Of a DNA stretch of 64,000 nt, positions 59,278 through 64,000 are shown in pieces (position 1 is the stretch's first letter; every line of letters begins with the position of its first letter). The translations under genes were made by a program, and so were the position numbers. The notes below the pieces were generated by a model, which saw only the letters and a program-made list of their open reading frames with translations, was not told the DNA's origin and searched no databases. This DNA comes from Mycolicibacterium brumae. GTDB taxonomy: Bacteria > Actinomycetota > Actinomycetes > Mycobacteriales > Mycobacteriaceae. The stretch covers positions 2,604,001 through 2,668,000 of the forward strand of contig NZ_CP104302.1 in assembly GCF_025215495.1 (NCBI RefSeq). Reading direction: 5' to 3'.

Positions 59278-60858
59278 TCAGCGGCGCCGGCGTCGCCCGG
59301 TGCCGAAAATGCTGCGGGTGATCTCGCGGCCGATGACGGTGCCCGCCGAACGCGCGGCGCTCTTGAACGCCGGGCTGTTGAGCATCTTGTCCATGAAGCC
59401 CGGCTCTTCCTTCTGCGCGGGCGCGGGCATCGGCGGCGGGGCCTGATCGCCGGGCACCGGAACCTGCTCGGCCTCCGGCGGCGGGGCCAGCTTGGCCGTC
59501 AACCGCTCGTAGGCAGAATCACGGTCGACGGTGATCCCGTAGGTCGCCTGCAGCGGGCTGGCCTTGGCGGCAGCTGCGATCGCATCCGGGCCGATGGTGT
59601 CCATCAACGAGCGCGGCGCGCGCATCCGCGTCCACGCCACCGGCGTCGGGGCGCCCCGCTCGGAAAGCACCGTGACGATCGCCTCGCCGATCCCCAACGA
59701 CGTCAGCGCCGACTCCAGGTCGTAGACGTCGGTCTTCGGATAGGTGCGGACCGTCTTGGACAGCGCCTTCTGGTCATCGGGAGTGAAAGCGCGCAGCGCG
59801 TGCTGCACCCGAGCGCCGAGCTGCGACAGCACATTGTTGGGGATGTCGGTGGGCAACTGGGTGCAGAAGAACACCCCGACGCCCTTGGAGCGGATCAGCT
59901 TGACGGTCTGCTCCACCTGCTCCAGGAACGCCTTGGAGGCGTCGTTGAACAGCAGGTGCGCCTCATCGAAGAAGAACACCAGCTTGGGCTTGTCGACGTC
60001 GCCGATCTCGGGCAGTCCGGTGAACAGGTCGGCCAGCACCCACATCAGGAAGGTGGAGAACAGCACCGGCCGGGTGGCCTGCTCGCCGAGCTCCAGCAGG
60101 GTGATCACCCCGCGGCCGGAGGCGTCCACCCGCATCAGGTCCTTGGGTTCCAGCTCCGGCTCGCCGAAGAAGGTGTCGCCGCCGTCGGCCTCCAGGTTGA
60201 TCAGCGCGCGCAGGATCACGCCGGCGGTGGTCGTGGACACCGCGCCGAGGGCCTTGAGCTCCGCCTTTCCCTCGTCGCCGGTGAGGAACTGGATGACCGC
60301 GCGCAGATCCTTGAGATCGAGCAGCGGCAGGCCCTTCTGGTCGGCCCAATGGAAGATCAGCCCGAGGGTGGACTCCTGGGTCTGGTTCAGGCCCAGCACC
60401 TTCGACAGCAGGATCGGGCCGAAGCTGGTGATGGTGGCGCGCACCGGGACGCCGATGCCGGAGGTGCCCAGCGACAGGAACTCGACCGGATAGGCCGTCG
60501 GTGTCCACTCGTCGGCGGTGTCCGCGGCCCGCTGCGCGGTGCGCTCGCTCTGCTCGCCCGGGCGCGACAGCCCGGACAGGTCGCCCTTCACATCGGCCAT
60601 CACCACCGGGACGCCGGCTGCGGAGAGCTGCTCGGCGATCACCTGCAGCGACTTGGTCTTGCCGGTGCCGGTCGCGCCCGCGACCAGGCCGTGCCGGTTC
60701 ACCGTCGCCAGTGGGATCCGCACCCGCGCGTCGGGGGTGACCTGGCCGTCGACCACGACCGACCCCAGGATCAGCGCGTCGCCGTCGACGGCGTAGCCGC
60801 CGGCGATGTGCTGCGCGGGAGTCATCGCCGAGGAGGATTCGGTCGATTCGGTGGTCAT
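59278..60858 (-). CDS. HerA-like ATPase, DUF853 (Rv2510c-like)
   Basis: A 526-residue P-loop ATPase of the HerA/FtsK class. Walker A is 'VAGATGTGKTKSL' near residue 62 and Walker B 'PKLVFFFDEAHLLF'; 'FFCTQLPTDIPNNVLSQLGARVQHALR' carries the sensor/arginine-finger part. A Pro-rich linker precedes a short C-terminal segment ending in 'GRRRRR'. Related proteins form hexameric DNA pumps, but the cellular role of the DUF853 group is not settled. ATG 60858 follows AAAGGA; longer open frames are shadows of orn. Confidence 0.88.
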   Translation of the reverse strand: MTTESTESSSAMTPAQHIAGGYAVDGDALILGSVVVDGQVTPDARVRIPLATVNRHGLVAGATGTGKTKSLQVIAEQLSAAGVPVVMADVKGDLSGLSRPGEQSERTAQRAADTADEWTPTAYPVEFLSLGTSGIGVPVRATITSFGPILLSKVLGLNQTQESTLGLIFHWADQKGLPLLDLKDLRAVIQFLTGDEGKAELKALGAVSTTTAGVILRALINLEADGGDTFFGEPELEPKDLMRVDASGRGVITLLELGEQATRPVLFSTFLMWVLADLFTGLPEIGDVDKPKLVFFFDEAHLLFNDASKAFLEQVEQTVKLIRSKGVGVFFCTQLPTDIPNNVLSQLGARVQHALRAFTPDDQKALSKTVRTYPKTDVYDLESALTSLGIGEAIVTVLSERGAPTPVAWTRMRAPRSLMDTIGPDAIAAAAKASPLQATYGITVDRDSAYERLTAKLAPPPEAEQVPVPGDQAPPPMPAPAQKEEPGFMDKMLNSPAFKSAARSAGTVIGREITRSIFGTGRRRRR

Positions 60859-60960
60859 GTGACCCCGTCCTTTCTGGAGTGTCCGGCAAGGCCAGAGACT
60901 ACTTGGCCCGGCGACGCACCGGCGGGTCTGGCGCCCACGCGGGCGTAAGGTGTCCCTACT

Positions 60961-61599
60961 GTGAGCTCTGTGCGTGATGAACTGGTGTGGATCGACTGTG
61001 AGATGACCGGGCTCGATCTCGGTTCGGACAAACTGATCGAGATCGCGGCGCTGGTGACCGACGCCGACCTCAATGTGCTCGGCGACGGCATCGACGTGGT
61101 GATCCACGCCGACGACGCCGCCCTGGACGGCATGGTCGAGGTGGTCACCACCATGCACACCAAGTCCGGGTTGATCGACGAGGTCAGGGCCTCGACGGTG
61201 GATCTGGCCACCGCGGAGACGATGGTGCTGGACTACATCAAGAGCCACGTCAAGACCGCGAAGGTCGCCCCGCTGTGCGGGAACTCGATCGCCACCGACC
61301 GCGGTTTCATCGCCCGGGACATGCCGGCCCTGGACAACTACCTGCACTACCGGATGATCGACGTCAGCTCCATCAAGGAACTGTGCCGACGCTGGTACCC
61401 GCGGATCTACTTCGGTCAGCCGGAGAAGGGCCTGGCGCACCGGGCGCTGGCCGACATCCACGAGTCGATCCGGGAGTTGAAGTACTACCGGCAGACGGTG
61501 TTCGTCGCGCCGCCCGGTCCCTCGACCAGCGAAATCTCGGCCGTCGCGGCCGAGCTGGGCCCGCCGCGCGATCACGAAGCGGAAACCGATTCGGCCTAA
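60961..61599 (+). CDS. orn: Oligoribonuclease
   Basis: A 212-residue DEDDh exonuclease that finishes RNA decay by hydrolysing 2-5-mers and degrades pGpG. ExoI motif '[11 protein letters not shown]', ExoII '[13 protein letters not shown]' and ExoIII '[14 protein letters not shown]' supply D-E-D-H-D. GTG start at 60961. It is followed within 55 bp by tRNA-His, as at Rv2511. Confidence 0.95.
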   Translation: MSSVRDELVWIDCEMTGLDLGSDKLIEIAALVTDADLNVLGDGIDVVIHADDAALDGMVEVVTTMHTKSGLIDEVRASTVDLATAETMVLDYIKSHVKTAKVAPLCGNSIATDRGFIARDMPALDNYLHYRMIDVSSIKELCRRWYPRIYFGQPEKGLAHRALADIHESIRELKYYRQTVFVAPPGPSTSEISAVAAELGPPRDHEAETDSA

Positions 61600-61650
61600 C
61601 CGGGGGCGAGCGGCTACTATCGACCACGCTGCGCTTCACGGGCAGCGATG

Positions 61651-61723
61651 GTGGCTGTAGTTCAGTTGGTAGAGCACCAGGTTGTGATCCTGGCTGTCGC
61701 GGGTTCGAGTCCCGTCAGCCACC
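61651..61723 (+). tRNA. tRNA-His (anticodon GTG)
   Basis: The acceptor stem GTGGCTG pairs with CAGCCAC; the anticodon loop holds TTGTGAT with GTG; the T-arm is GCGGG TTCGAGT CCCGT. A G at 61650 would be the -1 residue opposite discriminator C at 61723, the mark of tRNA-His. CCA is not encoded. Confidence 0.93.
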
Positions 61724-61731
61724 CCGATGCG

Positions 61732-61765
61732 GGAAACCCCGTCTACGCAGGTAGGCGGGTTTTCC
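61732..61765 (+). terminator. Terminator after tRNA-His
   Basis: GGAAACCCCGTCTAC (61732-61746) pairs with GTAGGCGGGTTTTCC (61751-61765) over 15 bp with one mismatch and one wobble, loop GCAG. It ends in a short T-rich run, fitting intrinsic termination of the orn/tRNA-His transcript. Confidence 0.75.
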
Positions 61766-61839
61766 TATTCGGCCCATCGAGTGAGACGCCATGGCGGCAT
61801 TCGAGAACTCGTTCGATGACTGGTTCCGCCGAAATACGC

Positions 61840-62499
61840 CTACAGCTCGATCTCCGCCATCTCGGCGTCCGGGAAGGCGGTGTCCTCCCCAGGCCCGCGC
61901 CAGGAGTCGATGTCGGCGATCCGCTTGGCGATGGTGTCGTCCCAAATCGCGTAGGCGTCGCGGCCCAACATCAGGCGGGTCGGCGGATTGTCGCTGTCGA
62001 CGACTTCCAGCATCCGCTGGGCGGCCTTCGCCGGGTCGCCCATCTGCTTGCCCGCCGAGGTCTCCAGGTAGGTCTCGAAGGTCTCCACAACGGGCCGGTA
62101 GGCCGCGATGCTCGCGGCCGGGCGCATATTGACGTCGCCGGCGAACTCGGTGCGGAACGCGCCCGGCTCCACCAGGGTGACGTGGATGCCCAGCGGCGCG
62201 ACCTCCAGCGCCAGCGATTCGGTCCAGCCCTCGATGGCGAACTTGGCCGCGCAGTAGGGCCCCGCGGCGTTCATCGCCACCACTCCGGCGATGCTGCTGA
62301 CGGTCAGGATGTGCCCTGAGCGCTGAGCCCGCATGGTCGGCAGCACCGCGCGGGACATTTCGGCGGCGGCGAAGAAGTTCAGCTCCATCTGCTCGCGCAG
62401 CTGGTCCAGGGTGAACTCCTCGCACGCGCCGGCCAGCGCCCTGCCGAAGCCCGACGATGCCCCGGTGATCAGCCAGATCCGTTGCGCGCCACCCGTCAC
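61840..62499 (-). pseudogene. SDR oxidoreductase with large internal deletion
   Basis: The 219-residue frame begins 'RIWLITGASSGFGRALAGA' (glycine-rich cofactor motif) and jumps at once to 'CEEFTLDQLREQMELNFF', which normally follows the NNAG strand. About 65-70 residues, including the adenine-binding Asp and the N-N-A-G motif, are missing in frame. The catalytic Ser ('TVSSIAGVV') and YxxxK ('PYCAAKFAIEG') remain. Without the missing Rossmann strands it is unlikely to fold as an active enzyme. The start is a GTG at 62499. Confidence 0.7.
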
Positions 62500-62588
62500 G
62501 ATCGCTCTTTTCAGCGCCGAACGCGTTGCTTTCCAACAGTTCCCGTCGATCCACAACCTTAGCCGCGCAGAGTCGCCAAACTCCTCCC

Positions 62589-63938
62589 ATGGGCATGCAC
62601 CGGGTTGACCAAGGCACCGAACAGATGATCCGCAGCGTCCTGGCCTACGCCGAGAATCGGCTGCGGATGAACCCGGTTCCGCTGGACCGCGGAGAACTCA
62701 GCGCCGACGAGATGCACGGTCGGCTGGCCGGGGTCATCGGGGACCGGCCGCGGCCGCCCGACGAGGTGCTCGGCGTCTACACCTCGGTGATCGCGCCCAG
62801 CGTGATCTCCGCCGACAGCCCGCGCTTCCTGGGCTTCATCCCGGCCGCGCCCACCAAGGCCGCGCTGCTGTTCGACATGCTGGTGTCCTGCGCGTCGATC
62901 CAGGGCATCTCCTGGTTGGAGGCGTCCGGCGCCATCGCCGCCGAGAACAGCGTGCTGCGGCTGATCGCCGACGAGGCCGGTCTGCCCGGGTCGGCCGGCG
63001 GCTGTTTCGTCTCCGGCGGTTCGGCCGGCAATCTGTCGGCGCTGGCCGTGGCGCGGGAGACCGCGAAGCGTCGCGGGGCGACGGGCCGACTGCGGGTGGT
63101 CGTCGGGACCGACGCGCACTCCTCCATCGTCAACACCCTGCGCCTGTTGGAGATGGACGCGCTGATCGTGGAAACGCCCGATCACCGCCTCACCGCGGAG
63201 ACCATCCGCGCCGCGGTGCCCGAATCCGAGGCCGATATCGCGGCGGTGGTGTGCACGTCGGGAACCACGAACGCGGGCATCGTCGACGACCTGGCCGGTG
63301 TCGGGGCGTTGGCGAAGGAACGCGGCTGGTGGTTCCACGTCGACGGCGCGTACGGCGGATCGGGGATGTTCGCCCGGTCACTGCGGGCCAAGTACGACGG
63401 GATCGAGCAGGCCGATTCGTTCATCCTGGACCCGCACAAGTGGATGTTCACGCCGTTCGACTGCTGCGCGCTGCTGTACCGGGACCCGCAGTTGGCCCGC
63501 GCCACCCACACCCAGGACGCGTCCTACCTCGATGTCATCCACACCGGTGACGGTGAGTGGAACCCGTCGGACTACGCCTACCACCTGACCCGGCGGGCTC
63601 GCGGGCTGCCACTGTGGTTCTCCCTGGCGGTGTACGGCGTCGACGCCTACCGGGAGGCGATCGAGGTGGCGGCTCAGCTGGCCCGCGACACCGCGGAGCT
63701 GATCAACGCGGCGCCGCAGTTGGAACTGATCCGGGAGCCCGATCTCGGGGTGGTGTTGTTCCGGCGCATCGGCTGGTCGGCCGGCGACTACGACCGGTGG
63801 GCCCAGCAGCTGCACAGCGACGAGGTCGCCTTCATCCCGCCGACGAAATGGGAGGGCGAGACCGTCGGCCGGTTCGCCTTCCTGCACCCGGACACCAGCC
63901 TGGAGTTGGTGCGCGAGGTGCTGCGCCGGACGGAATGA
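62589..63938 (+). CDS. PLP-dependent group II amino-acid decarboxylase
   Basis: A 449-residue fold-type I PLP enzyme of the aromatic amino-acid/glutamate decarboxylase group. 'GGCFVSGGSAGNLSALAVAR' (phosphate binding), 'VCTSGTTNAGIVDDL', 'WFHVDGAYGGSG' (Asp to pyridine N) and 'SFILDPHKWMFTPFDC' (Schiff-base Lys) are all intact. The substrate cannot be told: His after the DxA motif and the Phe-Asp-Cys region suggest an aromatic or aspartate-like substrate. ATG 62589 is chosen; ATG 62595 is possible and no ribosome binding site is clear. Confidence 0.88.
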   Translation: MGMHRVDQGTEQMIRSVLAYAENRLRMNPVPLDRGELSADEMHGRLAGVIGDRPRPPDEVLGVYTSVIAPSVISADSPRFLGFIPAAPTKAALLFDMLVSCASIQGISWLEASGAIAAENSVLRLIADEAGLPGSAGGCFVSGGSAGNLSALAVARETAKRRGATGRLRVVVGTDAHSSIVNTLRLLEMDALIVETPDHRLTAETIRAAVPESEADIAAVVCTSGTTNAGIVDDLAGVGALAKERGWWFHVDGAYGGSGMFARSLRAKYDGIEQADSFILDPHKWMFTPFDCCALLYRDPQLARATHTQDASYLDVIHTGDGEWNPSDYAYHLTRRARGLPLWFSLAVYGVDAYREAIEVAAQLARDTAELINAAPQLELIREPDLGVVLFRRIGWSAGDYDRWAQQLHSDEVAFIPPTKWEGETVGRFAFLHPDTSLELVREVLRRTE

Positions 63939-63945
63939 ACCGGCC

Positions 63946-63999
63946 TCACATCACCGGGCGCAGCACCACGATCCCGGGCACCGTGGCGAGGTAGCCGGT
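63946..63999 (-). CDS. C-terminal end of an unidentified gene (partial)
   Basis: At the right edge a minus-strand frame reads 'TGYLATVPGIVVLRPVM' and ends in TGA at 63946-63948, 7 bp beyond the stop of the convergent decarboxylase gene. Too little is present to name it. Confidence 0.4.
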   Translation of the reverse strand, partial: TGYLATVPGIVVLRPVM

Positions 64000-64000
64000 C

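Overview
The window is high-GC, densely coded actinobacterial DNA. From about 8 kb onward its gene order follows the Mycobacterium tuberculosis stretch Rv2463 (lipP) to Rv2511 (orn): lipP, nei1, rpiB, the Rv2466c thioredoxin-fold reductase, pepN, the Rv2468c-type protein, HNH (Rv2469c), glbO, Rv2474c, Rv2475c, gdh, ettA, ssb2, plsB2, plsC, the Rv2484c acyltransferase, echA14, bkdC-B-A, citE, maoC, fadE19, accA1, accD1, a TetR regulator (Rv2506), Rv2507, Rv2508c, cmrA-like Rv2509, Rv2510c and orn followed by tRNA-His. This points to a non-tuberculous mycobacterium (Mycolicibacterium-like). The gene names rest on recognised protein families plus this remembered synteny; no search was run.

Layout. 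0-3 kb: the end of an SDR gene, an AcoR-like GAF regulator, a deazaflavin-dependent reductase, an AMIN-like lipoprotein and a decayed sugar-permease fragment. 3-10 kb: type III glutamine synthetase behind a structured leader, two serine beta-lactamase-fold hydrolases around an AspT-like transporter, and a DUF1542 protein. 10-20 kb: antiporter, DNA repair, pentose phosphate, redox, pepN, two small genes for respiratory supercomplex components (CtaJ and a DUF5130 protein), HNH and glbO. 20-28 kb: the gdh-thioesterase-Rv2474c operon, ettA and ssb. 28-33.6 kb: a lipid-assembly operon (wax ester/DGAT, plsC, plsB2) with start/stop overlaps. 33.8-41.8 kb: an accessory stress island, inserted relative to M. 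tuberculosis. 42-54.5 kb: echA14 and the branched-chain keto-acid and acyl-CoA catabolic genes with their TetR regulator and twin operators. 54.5-64 kb: mycolate and envelope genes, DesA-type desaturase, HerA-like ATPase, orn, tRNA-His, a deleted SDR and a PLP decarboxylase.

The most notable region is the stress island. It holds two paralogous SigF-type sigma factor/RsbW anti-sigma pairs and a STAS anti-anti-sigma protein. Around them are six sites that fit the mycobacterial SigF promoter (GTTT, 15-16 bp, GGGTAT/GGGTAC/GGGTTA), several of which would give nearly leaderless mRNAs. These drive small membrane proteins, a secreted Gly/Cys-repeat protein, and two convergent operons: SDR plus heme-oxygenase-like diiron oxidase on one strand, and UsfY-like membrane protein, class I methyltransferase and CDGSH iron-sulfur protein on the other. 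I infer a self-amplifying partner-switching circuit controlling an uncharacterised iron-dependent redox module.

Other structure outside ordinary genes: a 45-bp repeat present three times, twice inside genes and once in frame within the E2 acyltransferase linker; a 122-bp element with perfect 16-bp terminal inverted repeats; IS21-like end repeats without a transposase; and several relic genes.
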